A stretch of DNA of 39,481 bases from Haplomitrium mnioides (GCA_049999725.1 JBNGIS010003992.1:38813-78293); one strand, 5' to 3'. Numbered from the stretch's first letter, positions 10,014-19,221 are shown. Notes: a model not told the origin generated them from the letters alone. Numbers and translations are program-made.

Positions 10014-10193
10014 AAACCTATACATTTATAAGATCAAGGATTGAACCCTATGTACGCATAGGGTTAAAAAGTAAACCCAATGCATATATAGGATCAAGGA
10101 GAAAACAACTTGAGTGCAATATATCAAAGAGGGAACCCAATATGTGCATAAGATCAAAGACTCAACCTTCTGCATACATTGGATCTTTATTAT
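10014..10193. repeat. 30-bp palindromic tandem array, 6 copies
   Basis: Six contiguous units of exactly 30 bp, each beginning AAC or AAA, with a palindromic core. The best unit (10044-10065) has perfect 9-bp arms, AACCCTATG and CATAGGGTT, around TACG. All six are open in one plus-strand frame and could be read as a decapeptide repeat of the form EPNAYIGSKx, preceded by an in-frame TGA that both copies share. Copy 2 has the counterpart at 19328-19475. I place it in the first intron of the DUF7869 gene. Confidence 0.8.
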
Positions 10194-10289
10194 TGATCAA
10201 GTGATCAAAGTGTAATCTTTTTTATGACTACTCAAACAAATGAGCAGAAAGACATTGAATAGAAAGATGTGCAAAGAAATAAAATCATT

Positions 10290-11210
10290 GTGAGAAAAAT
10301 CTGTGTTTGAGTTTGGCAAAAGAAACAAACTTCTTCTCTTTTGAAACCTACAGTTAATATAGTGCTCTTTTTACAAGAAACAAAGCTTTGTTTCAGAGAT
10401 GTTATGATTTTTCAACTTAGTCCAACAAGATATTGGTTGTATTAAGTTGTTTAACAAATGAGTTTGGAGGGATATGAACCTTAGCAATTGGAGTTGTGAG
10501 GACAAACTTTGTGCTCACATAAGGTCTGTTGCTTTTAATTTTAGTCCAGAGCACATCGAAAGTGAAATACAATGAGGAAATTTTTCTCTTTGTTGGTTGT
10601 GACCTTATGCTTGCACCGAGTTTTGCCATTGTTGCTTTCAATCCAAAGCCCATTGCGAGAAAAAAAATATCAAGAATCTTTTGTATTCTTTGCAAACCCT
10701 ATGCGCGCATACGTTTTGTTCTTTTTTTCTTTCAAATCTTATTGCAACAACAGTCACAACAAGCCAAGATATTGATGTTGTTGTTTTTGATCTTATGTGC
10801 GCATAGGATTGGTTATTGTTTCCACTAAATATATGCACATATAAGATGAGCTATCGTTTTTTTGAATCCTATACGAGCATAGAGTCCAAGGTAGCATTGA
10901 AATTGAAGTTCCAAATTGTCACTTGAAGAGCGCAAATCTTGTTTTCTACTCTCAAAATATATATATTTTTTTATTTTAGGAATACTTATTATGAATGTTA
11001 TTCAAATTCTCTGATATTTAAATAGTCTAAAAAATATTCTTAATCGTTTTAAATTTTCTTTTCTCCTCTAATCCAAACATTTGTTAAAGTTCATATGAAT
11101 ATTTTCAGAGTGTGAAATTATTTTTTAAAATTCAAAACATCAATACATGTTTTACTGTATTATTTATATCTCTTTATTGTTAGAATGTAGTCAAATATAA
11201 TTTCCAATTA
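10290..11210. other. Intron of DUF7869 gene with scattered palindromes, copy 1
   Basis: Follows GTGAGAAA, a plausible 5' splice site shared with copy 2 (20730-20737), and runs to just before the DUF7869 core. Three palindromic motifs lie within it: TATGCGCGCATA at 10700-10711 (perfect 12-bp palindrome), CTTATGTGCGCATAGG at 10792-10807 and CTATACGAGCATAG near 10869. The homologous stretch in copy 2 (20740-21650) keeps similar motifs. No coding sequence is seen. Confidence 0.5.
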
Positions 11211-11214
11211 TTTC

Positions 11215-12640
11215 TTCATTGTGACCAACAAATGAAAGAAAGAATAAAACTTGCAAACCATTGAAGAAAATGTTATGTCGATATTCAAAAGTACTTGGGA
11301 ATTGTGATGGATGAAATGGATCAAAAGAAGACATCCATTCGACATTGGCCTTCACTACCAAAAACAATTTGTAAAGATTTTTTGTGGGTGCTCATGTTGT
11401 TGGTGCTTTAATATTCAATTATGGTCTTTCTTCAAGGGTCTTCTTAACCTACACAAACTTGAGAAGCAACTCTAATTTGACATTTACGGAGCTCAATGGA
11501 ATATTATGTGACTTTGAAGGATCGGCACCTCCCAATTTGTATCTTCAGTTGGACAATACAACATGAGAGAATTAGAATTCTATCTTATTTGGATATCTTA
11601 GTGTCCTTATTGCCAAGAATGTTTTCCGAAAAATCTAGGTGGGATTTCTCATGGTTGGCCATACTCATCATTAAATTGATCAAATGTTCATCAGATTCTT
11701 GAGACAAGTCAAAGCTTTCATGATTACGAGTCTTAGCAATGTGCTACAATTTTCTTATAATCCTAGACCATAAGTAACTCTTTTGATAGAAACTTGGGAT
11801 TTCAAAATTTTTTGCAACAAGGTCCCTCTCTGGTTCAAAGAATACATGATATTACCTTTATTTAACAATTCAAGTTCAAGTTGAGAGTGATTCAAATACA
11901 AAGATTTGGAGAAAACAAATTTTAACAAATGAATTTTGGTTACTTTCAAATGGTATTTGTCAACTCAAGTGCCCACTTGAAGTGGTTAGAAAAAATTTAA
12001 GTTCAATGTTGATTCCTCTTAAAGCATATTTTGAAATCAAAAGATCTCAAAAAGAAGAAAGAGAGATTGACGCAAAGGAAGTGGTCTTTGCCATAAGAGA
12101 CAACATAAGTGAGAACTCCTATAAGTTTTTTACAGACTTTGATATTCAGTGGTGGAATGACTTTTCTTTCCCAACAAGAGATTGCAGCTTACATTCTTGA
12201 AAGAAAAAGACAAGGACTCAAAGCTGAACTCTCTTTTCCACCTTCACAACTAGAAAAAACTTGTAATGATTCTCAAAATGTTCATCTAGGTTCTTAGTTT
12301 GATGCTCAACAGATAGAGGAAGATGTTCCAATAGAACATATACTTTCTACACATCGAGTAATCAATGATGGAGCACCTAGGCTGCGAGAAAGGGTTGTTT
12401 CACATAACACCAGATAAAGACACACATTTGGAAACCTACATGAGTTCAAAGCTAAAATTTTTATTTGTATTGTTCTACCACTCGATCCAAAGGGCAAACC
12501 ATTTTGGATTGCCAAAGTCCTCAAAGTTTTGTCATTTGATGAGGAAGAACATTCCAAGTTGAACCTAAAATGAGTACGTGTTCAATGTTTTTCTTATGAA
12601 GCTAAGGATGTATTTTTTGAACAATACTTTCTAGAAAAAA
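11215..12640 (+). pseudogene. DUF7869 core exon, copy 1
   Basis: In broken plus-strand frames the family landmarks appear in order: a segment around DQQMKER with a GIVMD-like acidic strand (about 11220-11330), then VVGALIFNYGLS and an SNSNLTF stretch (11384-11500), then NLYLQLDNTT followed by a stop in place of the Arg of DNTTREN. Further on come a readable GFLMVGHTH after another frame change (near 11640), and a C-terminal part with VVFAIRDNIS (12090) and a QRANHFGLPKSS piece, or PFWIAKVLKV in the neighbouring frame (12500). Two or more shifts and several stops interrupt it. Copy 2 carries complementary intact pieces. Confidence 0.65.
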
Positions 12641-12704
12641 AAGTAGAAAAAAGAGGAAAAGCAAATACAAGTTACATATTGATGTACTTAATATAACACA
12701 AATC

Positions 12705-12959
12705 ATGATTTTGTCTTTTAATTTTCTTCTCACTCAGAAAAACCAATTCAATAAAACCACTCTAGCTACCATTAAGTCAAATATGTTTGAGTACAAAAGA
12801 CATAAAGCAATCAATCGTGATGTGCTTGAAAGAGATTCAATCAATGTTTTTAACACTGAGACATATCGTGCTAATCTTGATAAATCTTCTAAAGCTAAAT
12901 CCAAAGTAGTTGACATAAGTGACTATAGTTATTTAGGAACCTCATTGTTTACTCTGTAG
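12705..12959 (+). pseudogene. C-terminal exon of DUF7869 gene, copy 1
   Basis: An open 84-residue stretch with NKTTLATIKSNMFEYKRHK and ending SYLGTSLFTL. The same segment in copy 2 (about 23190-23400) is recognisable but has early stops, one of them where copy 1 reads Tyr of DYSYLG. It is basic at the start and I recognise no domain. Confidence 0.5.
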
Positions 12960-14045
12960 TTTCAATTTATGTTGTAATTTAAGCTTATTATTTTACAAGA
13001 AACCTGATAATGTTGTCAAGAAATTTCTTAAATTTATATGCCACCTTGAACTTTGTAGTACAAAGCTTTCTAGGTTCATTTTTGTCTTCTCTAAATGAAA
13101 CTTAAAACATTTAATCGTAAATTTTATTTTGTTTGTGAAAAACAATATCATCCAAAATGTAGTAGTATTCTTTTCTTTTTTTTATTGCTTTTCAGAAAAG
13201 TTTACCATTTTGTTGAAGCATTTCCACAAATCGATTACTTAATCCTTTGCTTGCAATGTCTTTGACGCAAAACTTGAAACATTTTACGTGCTTAGAGAGC
13301 TTTGTACCCCTTGAAATCTTAGACTCCGATTCAAAAAACCTAATAGTAAGCAAGCTTAGAGTTCAATGTAGAGAACATATTCTTAAGTGCATCTCGACTC
13401 TAATCTAAAAGATTTAAGCCTATTTGCATATAGATTTTGATGCGCAAGTCAAAACCTCATGCGCACATAGACTCTGTTGCGAAAATTAAAACTCAGGTTC
13501 AACATAGTCTCTGTTGCTGAAAGTTTAGATGTTGAGCTCGGATCCCTATATGTGCATAGACTTTGGTGTGGAAGTCCAAGCCTTCTACAAATACTAACTT
13601 TGATATTCAACCCTCAACCTTCTACATACAAAGACTATTGTGTAGAACTTAGATTCTACAAAGCTTAAGGACTCTCTTGTTGAACTCGAAACCTTTGGTT
13701 TGGTAGACTTTGGTCAAAAACTTGGAGATGTTGCTTGATTAAACTCTCAATTAAATCTCTAAAGCCACTAGCATTTTTTATTCTGAACTGTGACTCTTTT
13801 GCGTAGACTCTCTCAATTATAAAAGAAATTGAATTGGTAAAACCTTCTAAAATATGCCCTCTTCAACTTTTACACACAAGGATTTTCAGGTACAAAAGAA
13901 AGCTTCTTTCTTGCTTGAACTTGTCAATGAAAATAGAGCTCCAAAATCCATGCAATGTTTTGTTTTGCTGATTATTGTGCCTTAGGATTCCAAACTTATA
14001 CCCTTGACTTCTAGTTTGCTTCGGTTTTTTCCTCACGTTTTCTAT
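12960..14045. other. 3' flank of DUF7869 gene, copy 1
   Basis: Non-coding DNA that aligns with copy 2 (about 23410-24500) up to CCCTTGACTTCTAGT and CCTCA near 14030. It holds a palindromic repeat region (13390-13640). No open frame is conserved between copies. Confidence 0.5.
13390..13640. repeat. Palindrome-bearing repeats of 36-52 bp, copy 1
   Basis: Phrases of the form CCTATGTGCGCATAGACTTTG recur, e.g. near 13455 and 13538, each with AGACT(C/T)TGTTG or AGACTTTGGTG after the palindrome. The period is irregular here and clearer in copy 2. Confidence 0.55.
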
Positions 14046-14582
14046 TGGTTTATTGGTGGAAGTCCTCTCTCTAGTAAAGGTGGTAGGGTACCATTCTCAC
14101 TACTAGAAGATGCATTACAAGAAGAACTACTTGGACCTTTGTCTTCTTTGTGAACTCTCTTGTGAGTTCTCTCTTGGTAAGAATTATTATTATCAGATTC
14201 CCCTTCACTTTCTTTTTAATTGACTTCTTCTTCTTGGATCTCTTCCAAAGGCTCAACTTCTTTCCATTTCCCAAGTGAATTATTTGACTTCTCAATATCA
14301 ATATCAAACCTTCTTGAACCACGTTAGATGAACTACCTAGAAATCTTTAACTTCTCTAAGCTTGAATTTAAGCAAGTTTAGTTACTTCTCTCTTGCTTTG
14401 CATTTTATTTCCCTCAATCTAATATCAACTACTTAAGGTACTATAATCCCAAGGTGGTCTTGACATAAATTAGAATATTCTCGTGGATTAGTCAGAATCT
14501 CCTTCTACAAAGACTATTAGCCCCTCTAATATTTTTTCAAGATGCGAATCTTACGGAAGTACATGTTTTATAAAACTCGTTT
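14046..14582. other. Spacer between the two element copies
   Basis: Not shared with the corresponding place in copy 2. On the minus strand (14322-14071) there is a Lys/Glu/Ser-rich open stretch whose neighbouring frames look like acidic, low-complexity gag linker (e.g. KWKEVEPLEEIQEEE). I cannot assign it. It may be the other half of the broken gag seen left of copy 1, but that is weak. Confidence 0.35.
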
Positions 14583-14622
14583 AACAGCCGCTACTTTGAA
14601 CTAAGAACCACTATTGGGTTCA
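14583..14622 (+). repeat. Left terminal inverted repeat, copy 2
   Basis: AACAGCCGCTACTTTGAAC, then a subterminal echo ACCACTATTGGGTTC. It pairs with 24910-24928 in inverted orientation and matches 4733-4751 directly. Confidence 0.65.
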
Positions 14623-15000
14623 TGTTTCATTTTTCGCTCTCAAAAACCAAATGTGAAATTTTAGCATCCAAATCATGATTTTGACACTAGTAATGCTCGT
14701 TTGCAAAAAAAAATGTAATTTTATATATCAAAATTGCTTATTTTAAGTTCACAATATATTCAAAATAAATCTTCTTATAAGAATGTTATCAAAATTTCTT
14801 TTATAATTTATGCTCTAAAAAGCACAAGCATCAACAAACAAAAAATATACCAAATGTACATGACATTTGTTGTTAAATATTTTCAAAAGTAACTATGATA
14901 TTATTAATTTCAAAAATTGATGAAAAAAGCCAAATTTTATCACAACATATTCAATCCAAAAAGATCCTTAAGTATGCATGAACTTTGAACCATAGTCTTA
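14623..15000. other. Subterminal AT-rich DNA, copy 2
   Basis: Between the left terminal repeat and the 25-bp array there is AT-rich DNA with no open frame or repeat that I can support. Confidence 0.45.
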
Positions 15001-15307
15001 AAGCTTATGTACGTAGGGACTCTTGAAGCAACTTTGCACTTGGAATGTTGAAGCTCAAACATGCGTGGAATGTTGAGGCTGTCACGTGTAGGAAATTTGA
15101 ACGACAACCCAAATGTGTAGGCACATAAGGATTGTTGAAGCGAAATTGTGAAAAGACTGCTAAAACCAAGAGGTGTTTGGACAACAAAGCCTTACACGAG
15201 CTTGAACAACTAAAGCCTATGCGCGTATCGACATATGAAGCCCATGTGAGCTTGAACAACTAAAGCCAATGCGTGCATGGACAATTGAAGCCCAAGCGAG
15301 AACATAC
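15001..15307. repeat. ~25-bp palindromic array at the left end of copy 2
   Basis: Units of 24-26 bp begin AAGC and hold a core such as CTATGCGCGTAT or CAATGCGTGCATGG (e.g. starts at 15001, 15026, 15051, and four clear ones from about 15196 to 15307). The spacing phrase TTGAAGC or ACTAAAGC separates the cores. The equivalent place in copy 1 has no such array, so it was gained or lost after the copies parted. Confidence 0.7.
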
Positions 15308-15496
15308 TACCGAGTAATTGGATGTTCGGACCTTCCATACAAGCATAGACCTTGTTGCTAATTTTAATGAAAACAAATATGTTTTGTTCAGAAATAATTT
15401 TGCAAAAAAAATCGAATCATGGAGAAAATATTTAAATTGGATTTGGAATGTAACAAGAAAAAGGAGTAATCAAATAATATTTTTTGAGAAAAATAC

Positions 15497-15502
15497 TTTA
15501 TT
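15497..15502 (-). terminator. Poly(A) signal AATAAA of methylase gene, copy 2
   Basis: TTTATT on the plus strand, 18 bp past the C-terminal stop of the methylase frame. It is conserved in position with 5628-5633. Confidence 0.6.
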
Positions 15503-15519
15503 ATGTACAAAAAATTACA

Positions 15520-16158
15520 TTAGTCCAATGTTGCAGCTCTATCCTTTTCAAGAGAAATGGTCTCATCTAAATTTATCACTTGAGAAGCTTTAGCATCTGC
15601 AGCCACTAGAGAGCTATGTTGAGACTTTCTAGTCTTAGAAACTGCAATAGAATCACTAGTAGCACCTACAATACCAAAAGGAATAGGCTCTTTATGGTAC
15701 GCATATATTATTTGCGACTCGGTTACATCGAATGGCAAAGAAGTTATTGTCAAAACTCTTTGAGGATATAGATAGATTGACGTATATCATATTCTATAGT
15801 GATACAATTTTGCATCTGCTTTAAAACACAAACAAGGCTTGTATCGGACCCAAAGAAAAGATCTAAAATCCAATCTTGCTTCGTTGTTAAATGGTTAATG
15901 AAAAAATTATACAAAGCTTGAGGCTTTTGGTAAACATTCACAAGAGCATCATTTCTTGAATGTTTAAGCTTGGCAAACACAACCAGACAGCTGAACACAC
16001 TCCACATTATTTGACGATGATGATCAGTAGCATCATCAACTTGCAAGTTGAAGAGCTTCATGCTCTGCTTGCCCTCCTTCATCCAATAGCCCACCGTCTA
16101 GTACTAGTGGGCATGAGCAATCTTAAGACCACTTGAATGATGAATATTACTTTTGTCC
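15520..16158 (-). pseudogene. Methylase exon 4 (motif I and C-terminus), copy 2
   Basis: Preceded by TTTTTGTTACTACAG, a textbook 3' splice site. The frame 16094-15750 reads VNVYQKPQALYNFFINHL, then DWILDLFFGSDTSLVCVLK, then a strand ending TIEYD. That matches QKPxxL, motif I and motif II of N4/N6 DNA methylases at the right spacing. An acidic residue ends the motif II-like strand, as expected for binding the SAM ribose. A frame change near 15750 leads to a tail rich in Ser, Ala and acids (ending INLDETISLEKDRAATLD). The change of SGT to SDT in motif I would probably hurt cofactor binding. Confidence 0.7.
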
Positions 16159-16284
16159 CTGTAGTAACAAAAACAAATACATGAGACAAAGGACAAAAAG
16201 TAAAAGAAAAATAAAATAAATAAACTTTCAAATGAAAAATCAAAATGCAACTTATGAGACATCGTGTCTGATTGCACTGCAAAC

Positions 16285-16810
16285 CTATAGTAGAGCATCC
16301 TCAACAATGCCAAACTGTTGCAAAGAGTGGATAATTACAAAAGACTAAAACTCAAAAGTAGTAATAGCCGGCAAAGAAAAAAACATTAAAAAAATATCAT
16401 CCTTCAAGAAGGGTTTTGAATCATCATGTTTACATTCCTTAAGGTTATAACCATAAGGAATATCAACAATAGCTAAAGTGAAACATCTTGGTTTCACTAA
16501 ACCCTTCAACTATCGAGCATTAGAATCCTCTTGGACTTAATAATATACCATATTGAGTCTATCAACATAGGACATTAAGTTCTTATCTTGCTCATCAGAC
16601 CCTCCTTCGGTACGAAGAGCAGCAACTTCATTTAATTGTCTTGCCTTCCATTCTCTTACTTTATAGCAGTGGAGCAGAAAAGAAGAGAGTAGGAGACAAG
16701 AGTTTGGGATTGATCTTCATCATTGAGTCTTCTTCGAAGCCCAATTTCTTTCGACCTTTAGTAGTGGCCGTCAATTTTTTGGCTAGCTAGCGTTTGAATG
16801 TTTTGTCACC
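16285..16810 (-). pseudogene. Methylase exon 3 (catalytic motif IV), copy 2
   Basis: From TTTTTTATAG|GGTGAC to TATAG|GTTTGC. Across 16510-16390 the minus strand reads GLVKPRCFTLAIVDIPYGYN, continuing KECKHDDSKPF. DIPYG fits catalytic motif IV (DPPY/SPPY class). The part before it reads as a coiled, charged segment (ARQLNEVAALRTEGGSDEQD) with stops in places where copy 1 is open. After the motif, one or more frame changes lead to IIHSLQQFGIVEDALL, shared with copy 1. Confidence 0.65.
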
Positions 16811-16834
16811 CTATAAAAAACACAAAGAAACAAG

Positions 16835-17329
16835 TTAAACTAAAACAAAAAACAAAAAATTTGAGTAATTGACGAGGAGAGACAAAGTTGCTATGCACGC
16901 AAGCATTGAGTCGTAGTTGTCATTCGTTGCAAAAATATAAGCTTCTTTTGGAGTCAAGCTCGCGTACACATAATAGTGGCAGAGTGACAACATTGGATTC
17001 TTTGCTTCGTATTTGGTGATTGAAACCTGCCTTGCGACAGAACTGTAATTGCCCCCTGCAATCTTGTACTCATACTTGTCGGGGTTCCTCAGATCGAACT
17101 CTAACTTATCCTTCAACCCACACATTGAATCCACCACAACAATAAACAAATTGTGCGCATATTTATTGGTAAGCATTCTCTGCGCTAGAAGCTCAACAAA
17201 GTCTTCATTCAACCTTCTAATCTGGAATGGCCACCAGTTGTCCATCTCAGGTTTTGGAAGATTTAAGTTCTCTACTGAACTATAATAGATTCCTCTCGGA
17301 CTCTCCACCGCTGGATTGCAAACTCTCAA
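16835..17329 (-). pseudogene. ParB-like domain segment of methylase gene, copy 2
   Basis: The best-preserved open stretch of the gene. It reads PFQIRRLNEDFVELLAQRM and LFIVVVDSMCGL, then IAGGNYSSVARQ, then CHYYVYASLTPKEAYIFATN. This follows the ParB/sulfiredoxin-like pattern: helix, hydrophobic strand, GG(N)H-type motif, strand, LTxxEAxxxAxxxN. The His of the GNH motif is Tyr here but His in copy 1. The last part of the frame (after NDNYDSM) runs into the remnant of a palindromic motif (TGCGTGCATA) and is not original coding sequence. In bacteria and phages this domain binds or cuts DNA and is sometimes fused to a DNA methylase. Confidence 0.6.
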
Positions 17330-17817
17330 ATTTTATTCTTATCTTCCTCATACACTATCTAAGGGTCCACCTGCTCTCGTTTATGAAAGCTTTGCAACCC
17401 TTTGTGCAATTTCCTTTTTGCTCTTGAGGTTGGAGCCCCCACTGACTGAGACTCTGCTTCCTCCTCTGAGCTACTTGGAGTTGAAGACAAAGGGGCCGCA
17501 AAAGATGTTCTTGTTGAAATTGGGAGGGTCTTGGTAGCTTCTCAATAGCTGGTGTGAGAACAAGCTTCTTCTTTGGGACAACCTATTTTTTATTTTTTGA
17601 AGCCTCGACTAGCTCCACCGCCTTTCTCATTTTTGTAGTTGATGGTACTACTGCTACTACGAACATTGTCGCTGCACTTAGATGCAATACGAGTTACACA
17701 ATATAGACTCCTTGCTTGGGATTCAACATATTGATGTTGTTGGCGAGCTTGATGAAGTCTCATTGGACACTTCACGTATGAGTAGGCATCAACGAAGTTG
17801 GCCAAATATTGAGTGAA
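17330..17817 (-). pseudogene. Linker part of methylase exon 2, copy 2
   Basis: Starts after TTTGTTTTCAG (17818-17828, minus strand), a consensus 3' splice site. It reads FTQYLANFVDAYSYVKCPMR, then a stretch rich in Gln, Ser and Arg, then a Lys/Glu/Ser-rich low-complexity linker in broken frames. Copy 1 has the homologous start (FSQFLFNFVNAYLDAK) and a Lys/Pro/Ser linker. No domain is recognised; it probably tethers the N-terminal region to the ParB domain. Confidence 0.5.
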
Positions 17818-17925
17818 CTGAAAACAAAAATAAAAAATGATCAAACATGTTAAGCAACAAATCTCCATTTGTATATAAGGAGTTAAAATTTATTAAACCT
17901 ACAGTCTAGGATAAAAAAGAGTTGC

Positions 17926-18242
17926 GAGTCCCTACGCAAATTGACTCCAGAGTCTTTGCTTGCATGGGCTCCGGAGTCCATACACGCATTGACTCAGAAG
18001 TCTAAATGAGCACAAACTCTGCAGTCATTGCGTGTAGGGACTCCCGAGTCCATGCGTACATGGACTCCATATTCCATTCTCACTTGGATTCCCGAGTTCA
18101 TTCGCACAATGGCTCCGTAGTCCCTACGTGCAAGGACTCTGAAGTCTATGCGAGCATGGACTCTAGGGTCCAATGACGTAAGGACTCCAAAGTTCTTGCG
18201 TGAATGGACTCAAGAGCCCATGCTCACATTGAGTTCTGAGTC
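17926..18242. repeat. 24-bp palindromic tandem array, 13 copies
   Basis: Thirteen contiguous units with no length variation: starts every 24 bp from 17926, last unit ending 18237, plus GAGTC. The consensus is GAGTCCATGCGYGCATGGAC plus TCCN, with each unit nearly palindromic. Substitutions are many but no insertion or deletion is seen. Read on the minus strand it gives octapeptides of the type RVHARIDF with two stops. It lies in the intron between exons 1 and 2 of the methylase gene. Confidence 0.9.
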
Positions 18243-18288
18243 AATGTAAAGAGAAAATAAATGAAAAATAGTTTTAAGATCTTTCATT

Positions 18289-18633
18289 GTCGTTGTTCTT
18301 AGCCAACTGTAGATGCTTGGTGAAGATGTCCCTCGGGCTCATCTTTGTAAAGAAAAATCTTTTGCGTGAGGTCTTGTACAAGGTAATTCTATCTAGTGAT
18401 TGCACAAGCAGCCTGATGTGGCCTCACTGCCTTTCTCTACTCATGGTTATTTGGACCAAAAGGCTCAGGTTGAATTTTTCACCCTCACCAGTAAAAAGGT
18501 AAAGGTGTTGATCAATGTCTTTGATGGTTTCACAAGATAGGAGCTATTCTCAGTCTAATTTTTCAGGCTCTTGAACCTTTAGAACATCCAAATATCTACA
18601 TAGCTTCAATTGAGCCGGTTTGGGAGCATTGAC
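18289..18633 (-). pseudogene. Methylase N-terminal exon, copy 2
   Basis: Reads, after ATTATAG, VNAPKPAQLKLCRYLDVLK and later TIKDIDQHLYLFTGEGEKFN, LLVQITM, then IFTKHLQLAKNND. It aligns with copy 1 exon 1 residue by residue apart from stops (TGA/TAG at several places). The donor at its end has been lost by mutation. No known domain. Confidence 0.55.
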
Positions 18634-19107
18634 CTATAATGCCATTTCTCAGAAGTAAAAACAAGTGAAATTTGAGGTAAAAAATCTAACGAACAAAAGT
18701 TCGCAAAAACCAAAAGATTGAAAATTGAAAAATATTAGGAAATCACAAAACTAGCAATGACAAGAAAAAAATTAGAAAGTGAACTCGCGGTAATGAAAAG
18801 AAACTTTCCATTATGGCTCATTTGCTACCTAAATTTCAAAAAATTCGTTTTCTCGCCAAAAAATGATTTGCGAAGCTCTTGATATATAGGTTCGGGTGGT
18901 GCCAAAAAAATGTTAGTATGTAAGGCATTGCTTGTTTTCATCTCTCCAATTTCTTTTTTTTCTTTTTCTTCACAAAAATTTCACAATTTTGTTGTTTAAA
19001 TTTGCAAAAATTTCTGCAAAAACACTTATTTTAGGTAGTCATTTTGAGCTTGACAATATTTGTTAAAATATTGTATACAAATATTTGATTTTTAGTAATC
19101 ATTTTCA
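18634..19107. promoter_or_regulatory. Divergent promoter region, copy 2
   Basis: AT-rich spacer between the two gene starts. The plus-strand TATA of copy 1 is here TATGTAAG (near 18917), so it is degraded. The block TTCGTTTTCTCGCCAAAAAATG (about 18845-18866) is shared with copy 1 and contains an E2F-like TTCTCGCCAAAA. I infer a bidirectional promoter from the geometry only. Confidence 0.45.
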
Positions 19108-19221
19108 ATGGCTAGAGTATTCAAAAGCAAGAAGAAGTTAGAATTCAAAGATTCATATTCACAGAAAAGTGTTACTTTTAACTGGTAGCTAGAGATTTGT
19201 TCAAACCGCAATTCTTTGGAG

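Larger units (their letters stand above)
9798..12959 (+). pseudogene. DUF7869-family gene, decayed copy 1
   Basis: By comparison with copy 2 the gene begins at 9798, where the start codon ATG has become ATA. A short first exon (reading AKVLKDKNRLEFH) leads into an intron with a 30-bp array. The large second exon, present in copy 2 at 19572-20740, is missing here: the copies part between about 10230 and 10270 and rejoin at GCAAAGAAATAAAATCATTG. The core DUF7869 exon (11215-12640) and a C-terminal exon (12705-12959) remain. DUF7869 proteins are widespread in eukaryotes and have conserved acidic motifs suggesting an RNase-H-like fold; their activity is not established to my knowledge. Neighbour: the divergent ParB-methylase. 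The gene cannot make a full protein. Confidence 0.6.
4733..14045. mobile_element. Two-gene ParB-methylase/DUF7869 element, copy 1 (right end lost)
   Basis: This block aligns with 14583-24500 along nearly its whole length, at an offset of about 9.85 kb on the left, 9.27 kb in the middle and 10.45 kb on the right. The offset changes because each copy has deletions or insertions. It starts with the same terminal sequence as copy 2 (AACAGCCGCTACTTT). It holds a minus-strand ParB-methyltransferase pseudogene and a plus-strand DUF7869 pseudogene arranged head to head. Alignment with copy 2 stops near 14045, just after the shared CCCTTGACTTCTAGT, and no inverted terminal repeat is found before 14582, so about 430 bp of the right end seems lost. 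The element class is inferred from terminal repeats plus gene content. No known superfamily name is assigned. Confidence 0.6.
15520..18633 (-). pseudogene. ParB-domain DNA methyltransferase, decayed copy 2
   Basis: Same exon order as copy 1: 18633 to about 18289, 17817 to about 16900, 16810-16285 and 16158-15520. The ParB-like part is nearly intact in one frame (17329 to about 16900), motif IV reads DIPYGYN, and motif I reads FFGSDTSLVC, where the usual SGT is SDT. In beta-class DNA amino-methyltransferases motif IV precedes motif I, as here. Known relatives methylate adenine N6 or cytosine N4 in DNA. Damage includes an unusable splice donor after exon 1 (ATGAAAG where copy 1 has GTAAGA), stops before motif IV, loss of about 880 bp after the ParB core, and a frameshift before the C-terminal tail. 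A bacterial contaminant is ruled out by splice sites and surroundings. Confidence 0.65.

Noticed and set aside
17926-18242. CRISPR array
   Set aside because: Units are contiguous 24-bp repeats without unique spacers, no cas genes are present, and the context is a plant gene intron.
15520-18633. Bacterial or phage contamination as the source of the ParB-methylase
   Set aside because: Consensus splice sites (TTACTACAG, TTTTCAG, GTAAGA), plant retrotransposons close by, AT-rich introns and two diverged copies all point to a resident eukaryotic gene.
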